A DNA stretch of 17,241 nucleotides from DATGIQ01 sp035295665 (GTDB lineage Bacteria; Planctomycetota; Planctomycetia; Gemmatales; Gemmataceae). Shown here in pieces: positions 1 through 6,524 of this stretch. Below the pieces are notes generated by a model. The model made no database searches. It had not been told where the DNA came from and was given only the letters and a program-made list of their open reading frames with translations. A program made the translations under genes and the position numbers. Within the stretch, counting starts at the first letter, position 1, and every line of letters starts with the position of its first letter. Where the stretch lies: the NCBI GenBank assembly GCA_035295665.1, contig DATGIQ010000440.1, positions 1-17,241 on the forward strand, given 5' to 3'.

Positions 1-1624
1 GATCGCTCGCATTCGGCTCCGCTCCACCCGGGTCGGTGAAGGTGGCCACCGCATGAGTGAACGCCGTATTGCTCGCTACCGTGAAGTTCGTGGCCGAAGC
101 CGACACGGCCGGGTCGGCCACCGAAGCGTTAAACGTTGTCGAACCCGTTTGATTCAGGTTGTCGGTGATGGTCACCGTGACCGGATAAGTTCCTTCTTCG
201 CCGTAGCTGTGCAATCTGCTTCCCAGAGTTCCCTGGGTGTTCGTCGTGAACGTCGTATGAGCCGTGTTGTCTCCCCAGTTGATATCGACGCGCCAGGAAT
301 TGGCCCCGGACGCGGTATCGCTGAACGATCCCAAGTTGAACGAGGTCGCAGTCCCTTCCGTGCTCAATTGGTCGCCGGCCGAGGAAACCGATACGGGATT
401 GGTCGAGATGGTTGCCTGGCCCTGGGCAAAGGTCTGCGGCGCACCTTCATGCGAGACGGTCACGTTGATCGGGAACGTGCCGCTTCCTGTATAGCTATGG
501 CTGCCGCTGACCGTGAAGACGCCATTGGAAAGCGTAATGGTGCCGGCGGTGGCGCCGCTGAAATCGCCCCAATCGATGGTGGCGCTGTAATGGCTGGTGA
601 CGCCGCCGTTCGGATCGCTCGCATTCGGCTCCGCTCCACCCGGGTCGGTGAAGGTGGCCACCGCCTGGTTTGTGAGCGTTGAATTGCTGACCCCACTAAA
701 GTTGATGCCGGAGGCATTCACAGCAGGATCAGCAACCGTTACGTTAAAGGTCGCCGCACCCATTTGGTTCAGATTATCGGTGACCGTGACCGTAACGACA
801 TAGGTTCCTTCCTCGCCATAGTTGTGCGGCTGATTGCCCAGCGTGCCTTGGCTGGGAACGGTGTAGACGGTATGGGCGGTGTTGTCTCCCCAGTTGACAT
901 CCACCCGCCACGAAGTTGCGTTGGCCGTCGTATCGCTGAACGATCCCAAGGAAAAGGAAGTCGCGGTCCCCTCTGTGGAAACTTGGTCGCCCGGAGTCGT
1001 GACGACCAGTGGTGCGGCCGTGACAGTGGCCGTGCCCGTGCTCGCCGACGCGGGCGCGCTTTCGTGGAAGACGGTCACCGTGGTTTGGTAGGTATTGGGC
1101 TGAGCATAGGTATGATTGCCGGTGACGGTGAAGACGGTGCCGCTCAGAGTGATGGTGGCCGGCGTCGAGCCGCTGAAATCGCCCCAATCGATGGTGGCGC
1201 TGTAATGGCTGCTGAGGGGGCCCGGATCGTTGGCATTGGGCTCGGGCTTTCCCGGATCGGTGAATGTGGCCACGACCTGATTGGTTAGTGCCATGCTATT
1301 GACCGTCGAGAAGTTGACGGCGGAAACCGATACCGGCGGATCGAACACGGAAATGTTGAAGTTCGTGGAGCCCGTCACCCCGGTGCTGTCCGTGACCGTG
1401 ATCGTGACGGGAAAGACCCCCTCCTCGCCGTAGTTGTGTCGTTGCGTGCCAAGCGATCCCTGTTGATTGACGGTAAAGGGAGACGTGGTGCCATCGCCCC
1501 ACATGACGGTTACACGCCACGGATTGCCAATCGCGTTATCATCGGTGAACGACCCCATGTTGAAGGTGGGCGTGGGGAAGGCCCCTTCTGCGGTGGTTTG
1601 GTCGCCGGGGGAGGAAACGTTGAC
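1..1624 (-). repeat. 615-bp (205-aa) tandem super-repeat inside the giant protein gene
   Basis: The GDQ codons of the three A modules fall at 1603-1601, 988-986 and 373-371, exactly 615 bp apart each time. Bases 554-596 match 1169-1211 over 43 bp at offset 615. Bases 1-52 match 613-664 over 52 bp at offset 612, the 3-bp difference being one codon missing in the left copy (ACTCAT-GCG versus ACAAACCAG-GCG). Such DNA-level identity suggests recent duplication or gene conversion rather than protein-level conservation alone. Confidence 0.9.
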
Positions 1625-1741
1625 GGAGGGTGCGAGCCGATGTTCGAGCAGCTCCAAACGGGGCTTGAAAACCAGGCGAAGCCGATCGCGCCGGGATTGA
1701 TGCAATTCAAAGTTGAAGAACTTGGGGATTCGGGGAAGCAT
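1..1741 (-). CDS. Giant PKD/Ig-like repeat surface protein (N-terminal 580 codons; runs off left edge)
   Basis: An uninterrupted frame reads leftward from ATG at 1741-1739 to the window edge; the C-terminus is outside. The start is supported by a GAAAGGAA Shine-Dalgarno element at 1755-1748. Residues 1-39 form a basic leader ending in the motif ELLEHRLAPS (30-39), which resembles the LEPR/LEDR-type N-terminal motif of planctomycete giant proteins (established family knowledge). There is no ordinary hydrophobic signal peptide. From residue 40 two beta-sandwich-like modules alternate. Module A has GDQ, W-R-V, WGD, HNYGEEG and VTVTVTD. Module B has TNQ-VATFTDPG, SHYSATIDWGDFSG and H-TY. The WGDG/TVTD pattern is that of PKD-type Ig-like folds. 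One A+B unit spans 205 residues and about 2.8 units are visible. Likely role: secreted or cell-surface adhesive or structural protein (inference). Confidence 0.9.
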   Translation of the reverse strand, partial: MLPRIPKFFNFELHQSRRDRLRLVFKPRLELLEHRLAPSVNVSSPGDQTTAEGAFPTPTFNMGSFTDDNAIGNPWRVTVMWGDGTTSPFTVNQQGSLGTQRHNYGEEGVFPVTITVTDSTGVTGSTNFNISVFDPPVSVSAVNFSTVNSMALTNQVVATFTDPGKPEPNANDPGPLSSHYSATIDWGDFSGSTPATITLSGTVFTVTGNHTYAQPNTYQTTVTVFHESAPASASTGTATVTAAPLVVTTPGDQVSTEGTATSFSLGSFSDTTANATSWRVDVNWGDNTAHTVYTVPSQGTLGNQPHNYGEEGTYVVTVTVTDNLNQMGAATFNVTVADPAVNASGINFSGVSNSTLTNQAVATFTDPGGAEPNASDPNGGVTSHYSATIDWGDFSGATAGTITLSNGVFTVSGSHSYTGSGTFPINVTVSHEGAPQTFAQGQATISTNPVSVSSAGDQLSTEGTATSFNLGSFSDTASGANSWRVDINWGDNTAHTTFTTNTQGTLGSRLHSYGEEGTYPVTVTITDNLNQTGSTTFNASVADPAVSASATNFTVASNTAFTHAVATFTDPGGAEPNASD

Positions 1742-1747
1742 GATCCA

Positions 1748-1755
1748 TTCCTTTC
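1748..1755 (-). promoter_or_regulatory. Ribosome binding site of the left giant gene
   Basis: On the minus strand this reads GAAAGGAA, with AAGGA ending 7 nt before the ATG at 1741. It fixes the start of the giant repeat protein, which otherwise has no hydrophobic signal to mark its N-terminus. Confidence 0.7.
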
Positions 1756-2162
1756 AGGGGGTGCTTCGGAGTTCCGTCCACCGCCTGACCATCACAGGAC
1801 GAGAGCGGCTGTGGAGTAGGACGTACCTGAACACGACCAACCAACGGTTGCACGACCCGACAAGCAAGGTCGGCTCAGCTTAAGCAGGAGGTTCAAGAGG
1901 AGCAGCGAAAGGATTCGAGCTTGCCTTCTTCGCCACACCGTAGCAGCGGAAGGAGAAGCTCCTTCGCCACTACGTTGGGCATCGCTCAAAAAGACCACAG
2001 ATAGGGTCAAGCCAACAGGGCAGGGGGCGATGCCCGCCTCTCTTGATCAATTGTAACTATCCAAGTTAACATTTCAAGGACCGGTGTCAAGCAAGAAATA
2101 CTTGACTTAACCTGCACGACTGATATTCACGCCCTACGCGAATGGCATTACGACCAGCCACG
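1756..2162. other. Gene-free stretch between the left giant gene and the terminator of the selenoprotein candidate
   Basis: About 400 bp with no convincing coding frame. The only long frame (minus, 1792-2010) has no Shine-Dalgarno site and a low-complexity leucine/serine/arginine composition. Visible items are a perfect 7-bp inverted repeat with a 3-nt loop (GAAGGAG-AAG-CTCCTTC, about 1949-1965) and an AT-richer patch at about 2040-2130 holding a candidate promoter. If that promoter is used, the giant gene has a 5' leader of roughly 300 nt. Confidence 0.5.
2050..2077 (-). promoter_or_regulatory. Candidate sigma70-like promoter for the left giant gene
   Basis: On the minus strand TTGAAA (2077-2072) and TACAAT (2055-2050) are separated by 16 bp. 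They match the -35/-10 consensus at 5/6 and 5/6. It lies in the most AT-rich part of the gap and points toward the ATG at 1741. Planctomycete promoter consensus is poorly defined and the leader would be long, so this is only a candidate. Confidence 0.3.
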
Positions 2163-2207
2163 AAAATAAGCGACGCCGCCAAGGTTTCGACCTCGGCGGC
2201 GTCGCTT
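2163..2207 (-). terminator. Rho-independent terminator of the selenoprotein candidate
   Basis: Perfect 13-bp arms (2168-2180 and 2195-2207), then one mismatch and 3 more pairs closing a 6-nt loop (2185-2190). In the minus direction the hairpin is followed by ATTTTCG (2167-2161), a short U tract. It lies 46 nt beyond the TAG at 2256-2254. An intact terminator at the expected distance supports a functional transcription unit rather than a decayed gene. Confidence 0.75.
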
Positions 2208-2253
2208 GTTCGTGTTCCAAGTCCGTCAAACCAAAGTGAAGTCCCGTGGGCTC

Positions 2254-2817
2254 CTAACTTCCTTTTTCCGGAAGAATTTTCGAAAGATCCGCGACAATCT
2301 TTTCGATGTCCTGCCCCTTCATCTCGCCCTTCTTGAAGGCGAAGTTGGCCTGGACGCGTTTGTGGACGTACAGCAGCACGGTCACGTCCGCGTCCTTGGC
2401 AATCTTGTAAGGTGCCGGGCCGGCAGGATTGTCAATGGTAAGAGCAGTTTTCTTGATGTGCTCCTTGTTGGCCCATTCCTTCAGCTTCTTATCCAAACCT
2501 TCCTGATCGCTGAGGAATACGGCAAAGCTGCCCATGCGGGCGTCGCTGTGCTTGACCGTTGCGGCGTCAATCTTCTTGACCAAACTGGTCACCGGTTCGC
2601 TGATCTCGCGCGCAAAGACCACTGCGACCGGGCTATCGCCGTTCGCTCAGACCAGGCACTGCTTGGTCCCCGCGAACGGTCCGGTGATGTTTTCCGGATT
2701 AAACGGCGAGCACCCTTGGCCGACTTGCGGCCCGGATTTGAGGGTCTCCGCAGCGATCAAGCCGCCGGCGAGCAGCAAGACCGCCAGGGAGGTCCCTATG
2801 GCGATGCGATGTGTCAT
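2254..2817 (-). CDS. Exported thioredoxin-like protein, probable selenoprotein with CxxU motif (187 aa, in-frame TGA)
   Basis: Reading from ATG 2817-2815 gives a signal peptide (hydrophobic core at residues 5-22, cleavage near A23), then an in-frame TGA at 2649-2647 as codon 57. The same frame continues without further stops to TAG at 2256-2254. The TGA lies in C54-L-V-[TGA57], the second position of a CxxC redox pair. From memory, related planctomycete exported proteins have a CLYC-type motif here followed by NG..PV..VFAR; this protein has ANGDSPVAVVFAR. The 130 residues after the TGA alternate beta and alpha elements ending in IEKIVADLSKILP, like thioredoxin/peroxiredoxin folds. AGGAGGT (2834-2828) precedes the start by 10 nt. 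Conservation on both sides, one stop only, its placement and an intact terminator favour selenocysteine. A nonsense mutation or sequencing error remains possible. A standard caller would report only 2254-2622 or nothing. Confidence 0.75.
2601..2621 (-). promoter_or_regulatory. Candidate bacterial SECIS hairpin downstream of the TGA
   Basis: The transcript can form a continuous 7-bp stem (UGGUCUU with GAGAUCA, two G-U pairs) closing a 7-nt loop, UGCGCGC (2614-2608). The loop starts 33 nt after the UGA and has G as its second base. From memory, bacterial SECIS elements have a small apical loop with a G in its first two positions, about 16-37 nt after the UGA; this fits. A second smaller hairpin closer to the UGA is possible (GCGAU/GUCGC, about 2639-2624). 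No folding energy was computed. Confidence 0.45.
2647..2649 (-). other. In-frame TGA, proposed selenocysteine codon (residue 57)
   Basis: The codon is TGA on the minus strand, preceded by TGC CTG GTC and followed by GCG AAC GGC. Both flanking segments are in one frame: 2817 and 2622 differ by a multiple of three. It sits where a redox-family protein would carry the second cysteine of CxxC, the usual Cys/Sec exchange position. Confidence 0.7.
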
Positions 2818-2827
2818 CGTAAAACCT

Positions 2828-2834
2828 ACCTCCT
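2828..2834 (-). promoter_or_regulatory. Ribosome binding site deciding the start of the selenoprotein candidate
   Basis: AGGAGGT on the minus strand, 10 nt before ATG 2817. This start gives a compact signal peptide, whereas the upstream in-frame ATG at 2889 would add 24 residues in front of it. The site supports translation from before the TGA, so the short downstream frame is not an independent gene. Confidence 0.65.
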
Positions 2835-2998
2835 CGTGAAAAACTCGGACTCGGAACCCCAATTGGGCATTTAGTTGATTTACATACATCTACGCCAGGG
2901 GAAAGGGGGCGGTTCGTCGCGTCGATGCGATTTCTCCACCCGAGGCAGCCGCTCGATCCCTGGACTGGACACCTTGGGCCCCGCGCAAGGCATTCGCC

Positions 2999-4528
2999 CT
3001 AATCGCTGTATTCTTCCCGCGCGGGTTGATAGGCCTGGGTTTCCACCTCCGGCCGCTCCAACGGTGAAGATGCCGCAACCGCCGCAAACGTTCCACTTGG
3101 AAACGCGCCCAGAAGGCCGCGCCGCTCGTAACTGGCCAGATCTTCGAGAATTACGCCAACATCTTGGTATCGTTCCTCGCGCTGCCGGGCCATCATGCGA
3201 TGGATGATGACTGCCAGGGGAACCGGCACCTGGGGGGCGACGTCGGTGAGGCGGGGTGCATCTTGCTGGGCAATTTGGACCAGAACTGCGGCAACGGTGC
3301 TTCCCTGAAACGGAAGCCGCCCGCTCAGGAGATAAAAGAACGTCGTTCCCAAAGAGAAAATATCCGAACGTTCATCAAGCGGCTCGCCCAGCGCTTGCTC
3401 CGGGGACATGTAATGGGGCGTGCCGACAAGTTTGCCGTGCGGCGCTGAATCTGCGGTTAACTCGGGCGCCTGTTTGAGAAGCCCAAAATCGCTCACTTTC
3501 AAGTGCCCTTCCGCGCTGAGCAGCAGGTTGTGCGGCTTGAGATCGCGGTGCAAAATCGCGTGGCGATGGGCGTAGTGAAGCCCTTCCAGTGCCTGGCGGA
3601 ACCATCGTAGGCCCAACTCGACAGACGGCGGCCCATGCTGTCCCAGCCAACGTCCCAGGTCGCCGCCGGCCATGAATTCCATCGCCATCCAGCCCAGGGC
3701 CCGGCCGTCCTGTTCCGCGGTCCCCGCTGCGAGAATTTGCACAATCTGGGCCGAACTAAACTGGGCAAGGACCAGGGCCTCCTTGTTCAAGCGGGCCAGC
3801 AGCTCATCGCCGCCGGTTCCTTCATGGCGAAAGACTTTGATGGCGACGGTCCGGTTCAGGCTCATTTGCGTGGCCAGGTACACCTCACTCATTCCTCCCA
3901 CAGCCAACTTGCGGTCGAGGCGGAAATCACCTCCCAGGATCATCGCCTCGTAGCCGGCCGGCCGGCTGATGGATGAGGAGACGGTGCGTTCTGCACCGGG
4001 TTGGCTGGTCTCGGCCTGGGTACTGCGGGTATCGGCTGCAACGGTTTGTGCTTCCAGGAGTTGGCCATGAGCCAGGTGCGCGAATGCCAGACGCAGCCGT
4101 TCACGCAGTCCGCCGGCAAGCTCGCTCAGGGATCGGCCGCGCAGACTGCCGCTGATCCGCAAGACGATCACGAAATAACTCGGCTCAATGGTTCCATCCG
4201 GACCTGGCTCCGGATCGAGGTACGAGGAGACTTGAACGTCTTCGAGATCAAAGCCGTAGGCTGCCAGCGCCGCCGTGATGCAGGCCACGGTTCCCGGATG
4301 ATCCTCGCCCACCACCACGACTTCGAACGCTTGGGGAGCGAGTGGCCGGATATCCACATCGGTGGGATGGGGCCCCATCAAGCCGCCCAGTAAACGGACA
4401 TGGCGCGCGACTTCCGCTGCCGAATAGCGTTCGAAATAACTCGCGGGCAAACGGCTAAAGTGCATCTCCACCAGCGCCGGGTCCAGATCCCCGCACTGGG
4501 CACGAACCGAATCCAATAAATTCAGCAT
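2999..4528 (-). CDS. Soluble Ser/Thr protein kinase with N-terminal GlnD-type/ACT sensor region (509 aa)
   Basis: Residues 1-65 carry LPASYFERY (27-35) and an E-V-A-R-H-V-R-L-L helix (39-47), like the segment before the ACT domains of GlnD-type PII uridylyltransferases. Residues 67-126 look like an ACT domain: a VVVVGEDHPG strand-turn, an alpha helix, then DLEDVQVSSYLD and a strand. After a polar linker (about 160-195) comes a Hanks kinase: glycine loop LAVGGMSEVY (208-217, first glycine replaced by alanine), VAIK with K231, alpha-C E250, HRDLKPHN (327-334), DFG (347-349), SPE (375-377) and D389. All catalytic residues are present, so it should be active. There is no membrane segment, unlike many planctomycete kinases, so it is probably cytoplasmic and may respond to a small ligand such as an amino acid (inference). 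The start has AAGGAAGGA 8 nt upstream. The selenoprotein candidate lies downstream on the same strand after a 181-bp gap. Confidence 0.88.
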   Translation of the reverse strand: MLNLLDSVRAQCGDLDPALVEMHFSRLPASYFERYSAAEVARHVRLLGGLMGPHPTDVDIRPLAPQAFEVVVVGEDHPGTVACITAALAAYGFDLEDVQVSSYLDPEPGPDGTIEPSYFVIVLRISGSLRGRSLSELAGGLRERLRLAFAHLAHGQLLEAQTVAADTRSTQAETSQPGAERTVSSSISRPAGYEAMILGGDFRLDRKLAVGGMSEVYLATQMSLNRTVAIKVFRHEGTGGDELLARLNKEALVLAQFSSAQIVQILAAGTAEQDGRALGWMAMEFMAGGDLGRWLGQHGPPSVELGLRWFRQALEGLHYAHRHAILHRDLKPHNLLLSAEGHLKVSDFGLLKQAPELTADSAPHGKLVGTPHYMSPEQALGEPLDERSDIFSLGTTFFYLLSGRLPFQGSTVAAVLVQIAQQDAPRLTDVAPQVPVPLAVIIHRMMARQREERYQDVGVILEDLASYERRGLLGAFPSGTFAAVAASSPLERPEVETQAYQPAREEYSD

Positions 4529-4843
4529 CCTGCGAATCCTTCCTTCGCCTAACTTTTTTCCGACGCCGGTTGGGCCACGGCCGTCAATTCCTGAGTTTAC
4601 CAGCCGCGGCGATCATCAGCGAGCCGAGCTTGGCTCGGTAGGACCACGTGGGGCCAGCTGTAACCTTGAAACCAGCCGCCCAAACTCCGACACTAAATGA
4701 CCATGCAGCTTACCAGCCGGTCGCGCGGGCGAAGAATCCTGCGGTTCTTCGCCCGCGCGACCGGCTGGTAAGCTGCCGAATCTCGCTTACGGATGTTCGG
4801 ACGATTCCACGAAGCTCCGGGTTCAGGGTTCGGAGGGTACAAT
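4529..4843. other. Divergent intergenic region (kinase / exported hydrolase)
   Basis: It holds the start signals of both genes: AAGGAAGGA for the kinase (about 4537-4545, minus) and GGAGGG for the hydrolase (4832-4837). It also holds a small 6-bp stem around 4621-4640 (CGAGCC/GGCTCG) and the 72-bp perfect palindrome at 4705-4776. I found no convincing -35/-10 pair for either gene. Confidence 0.6.
4705..4776. repeat. Perfect inverted repeat, 32-bp arms with 8-bp spacer
   Basis: Left arm 4705-4736 and right arm 4745-4776 are exact reverse complements around TCCTGCGG (4737-4744). No T tract follows on either strand, and both neighbouring genes read away from it, so it is not a normal terminator. 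Perfect long arms suggest a dispersed palindromic unit (REP or MITE-like) or a structured regulatory element; neither can be decided from one copy. It ends 67 nt before the hydrolase ATG and starts 177 nt from the kinase ATG. Confidence 0.95.
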
Positions 4844-5923
4844 ATGAATCGATTTCAGGCAATTCTTACCGGTTGTATGATTGCCCTCCAGGCAGCGCCG
4901 GGGTTCGGAGCGAATTACCCGGCGCCCGTGGAAGGGGATTTTATCTTGCCCAATTTCCGTTTCCAGAGCGGCGAAAGCCTCCCGGAGCTGAAGCTCCACT
5001 ACCGAACGATCGGCACCGCCCAGAAGAACGCGCGGGGTGTCGTACACAACGCAGTGTTGATCCTGCACGGAACGGGCGGAAGCGGGACATCCTTGTTGCG
5101 GCCAAGTTTTGCAGATGTGCTCTTCGGCCCGGGAAAATTGTTGGATGCCTCCCGCTACTATCTCATTTTGCCCGACGGGATCGGGCATGGACGATCGAGC
5201 AAGCCCAGCGATGGCCTGCATGCCCGCTTCCCACACTATAACTATGCGGACATGGTGCTGGCACAGTATCGGCTGCTGACCGAGCGGCTGAGCGTCGGTC
5301 ATCTTCGGCTTGTCATGGGCACGTCGATGGGGGGGATGCACACGTGGGTGTGGGGCGAGACCTATCCCGAATTCATGGATGCCCTGATGCCGCTGGCTTC
5401 GCTGCCGGTCGAAATTGCCGGCCGCAATCGCATGCAGCGGCGGATGATTCTCGATGCGATTCGCAAGGACCCGGACTGGCATAACGGTGAATACCGCGAG
5501 CAGCCACGCGGCTTGGCCACCGCGGTGGAGTTTCTCATTCTGATGGGAAGCAGCCCTCTCCAGATGCAGAAAATGGCACCGACGCGCGTGGCCGCAGACA
5601 AACTCCTGGAGGATCAGGTTCGGACCCGCCTGAAAGGGCTGGACGCCAATGACCTGCTGTATCAGGTGGATGCATCGCGTGATTACAATCCAGCCCCGGA
5701 CCTGGGTAAGATCAAGGCACCGCTGTTGGCGATTAATTCTGCGGACGATGAGATCAACCCGCCCGAACTGGGCATCCTGGAGCGCGAGATCCAGCGCGTA
5801 CCGCACGGACGCATGGTCCTGATCCCGATCAGCGACGAGACTCGCGGCCATGGAACCCATACCTACGCCGAGATCTGGAAAGCCCACCTCGCCGAATTGT
5901 TGGAGGCGTCCAAGCGCGAATAA
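4844..5923 (+). CDS. Exported alpha/beta hydrolase, homoserine acetyltransferase (MetX)-like (359 aa)
   Basis: The fold and motifs are those of MetX-like alpha/beta hydrolases: LHYRTIG near residue 51, an LILHGTGGSG oxyanion-loop segment (72-81), the nucleophile elbow GTSMGG with S161, acid D302 in DDEINPP, and the histidine in GHGTHT (H336). Residues 1-23 form a signal peptide (hydrophobic core, cleavage near GFGA|N). The start is the ATG at 4844, with GGAGGG 6 nt upstream; an in-frame ATG at 4793 would bury the signal peptide. Cytoplasmic MetX has no signal peptide, so methionine biosynthesis is unlikely. An exported esterase or acyltransferase of unknown substrate is more probable (inference). 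The gene stands alone downstream of the palindrome. Confidence 0.88.
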   Translation: MNRFQAILTGCMIALQAAPGFGANYPAPVEGDFILPNFRFQSGESLPELKLHYRTIGTAQKNARGVVHNAVLILHGTGGSGTSLLRPSFADVLFGPGKLLDASRYYLILPDGIGHGRSSKPSDGLHARFPHYNYADMVLAQYRLLTERLSVGHLRLVMGTSMGGMHTWVWGETYPEFMDALMPLASLPVEIAGRNRMQRRMILDAIRKDPDWHNGEYREQPRGLATAVEFLILMGSSPLQMQKMAPTRVAADKLLEDQVRTRLKGLDANDLLYQVDASRDYNPAPDLGKIKAPLLAINSADDEINPPELGILEREIQRVPHGRMVLIPISDETRGHGTHTYAEIWKAHLAELLEASKRE

Positions 5924-5977
5924 GCGGAGCCTGGGCTGTCACGCTCCCTTCTCTGAAACTTCGCGCCATCTTTTCAC

Positions 5978-6005
5978 TTGACGCCCTAAATTTACGGCTT
6001 ACAAA
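5978..6005 (+). promoter_or_regulatory. Candidate promoter for the DUF498 gene
   Basis: TTGACG (5978-5983) and TACAAA (6000-6005) are separated by 16 bp, with an AT-rich spacer in otherwise GC-rich DNA. It lies in the 173-bp gap before the ATG at 6097. The -10 match is only 4/6, so this is tentative. Confidence 0.3.
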
Positions 6006-6096
6006 GGAATCGTCGACGGGCGTTGCTTCCTCTCTGTGCCCATCGCTCGCCGATACCGCTGGTTGGCCGATTGCAAGGACTCGCGAGGATCGTCCC

Positions 6097-6447
6097 ATGA
6101 AATGGGGCAAGTGTCGTTTCGGCCGTCTGAAGGTCGATGGCGAGAAATACCGTCGGGATGTCGTCCTGGACCGGGGTGTGCTCCACAAGCGGAAAAAGAA
6201 ACCCTCGCAGCAATTCCGTGAGCAGTTCGGCCACACACCGGTATCCCTCCCTGAAGCGATTCCTTGGGAGTGCAAGTGCTTGGTCATCGGTACCGGCATG
6301 GAGAGTCGTCTACCCATCATGGACGATGTCAGGGCCGAGGTGCAGCAGCGCGGCGTAGAGCTCGTGATCGCCTCCACCCCTGAGGCTGGCCAATTTCTTC
6401 GCGCCAACCCCGCGGAAACGAACGCCATCTTGCATGTGACCTGCTGA
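6097..6447 (+). CDS. Mth938/DUF498 domain protein (116 aa)
   Basis: The whole protein matches the Mth938-like (DUF498/DUF598, NDUFAF3-related) pattern: FGRLKVDGEKY (8-18), D-V-V-L with a basic stretch, LPEAIPWECKCLVIGTG (51-67), RLPIMDDV, a GVELVIASTPEA segment (86-97) and the C-terminal TNAILHVTC (108-116). It is a small single-domain alpha/beta protein, probably cytoplasmic. The bacterial family has no settled biochemical role; eukaryotic relatives assist assembly of respiratory complex I. The ATG is preceded by GCGAGGAT with 8-nt spacing. It is followed after 77 bp by a small Cys-rich gene on the same strand, perhaps co-transcribed. Confidence 0.88.
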   Translation: MKWGKCRFGRLKVDGEKYRRDVVLDRGVLHKRKKKPSQQFREQFGHTPVSLPEAIPWECKCLVIGTGMESRLPIMDDVRAEVQQRGVELVIASTPEAGQFLRANPAETNAILHVTC

Positions 6448-6524
6448 TTGCACGCTTCCGCAGCGTCCGGTCGGCAAACTCCGCGGTCCAGGAGCAGTCG
6501 TTTCCGGCGCAGAAGAGGATTCGC

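Noticed and set aside
53..682. 209-aa plus-strand frame at the left edge, and other frames to about 1819
   Set aside because: They lie opposite the continuous PKD-like repeat frame, which explains the region fully.
1792..2010. Short leucine-rich minus-strand frame in the leader of the left giant gene
   Set aside because: No ribosome site, low-complexity composition, and no resemblance to any known leader peptide.
2102..2130. Plus-strand TTGACT with a TAT-containing -10
   Set aside because: The -10 matches poorly and no plus-strand gene lies downstream before 4844.
2254..2622. Stand-alone 122-aa gene starting at GTG 2622
   Set aside because: It would start inside a predicted beta strand (PVAVVFAR), has no Shine-Dalgarno site and lacks the signal peptide. 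The frame continues upstream across a single TGA to a well-formed start at 2817.
2601..2649. TGA as a simple nonsense mutation (pseudogene)
   Set aside because: Not excluded, but less likely: there is no other lesion, the terminator and ribosome site are intact, and the stop is specifically TGA at a CxxC position with a SECIS-like hairpin after it.
4705..4776. Palindrome as an intrinsic terminator
   Set aside because: Neither strand has a T tract after the stem, and both flanking genes are transcribed away from it.
4823..5887. 354-aa minus-strand open frame opposite the hydrolase
   Set aside because: It is antisense to a gene with a complete catalytic triad, signal peptide and ribosome site.
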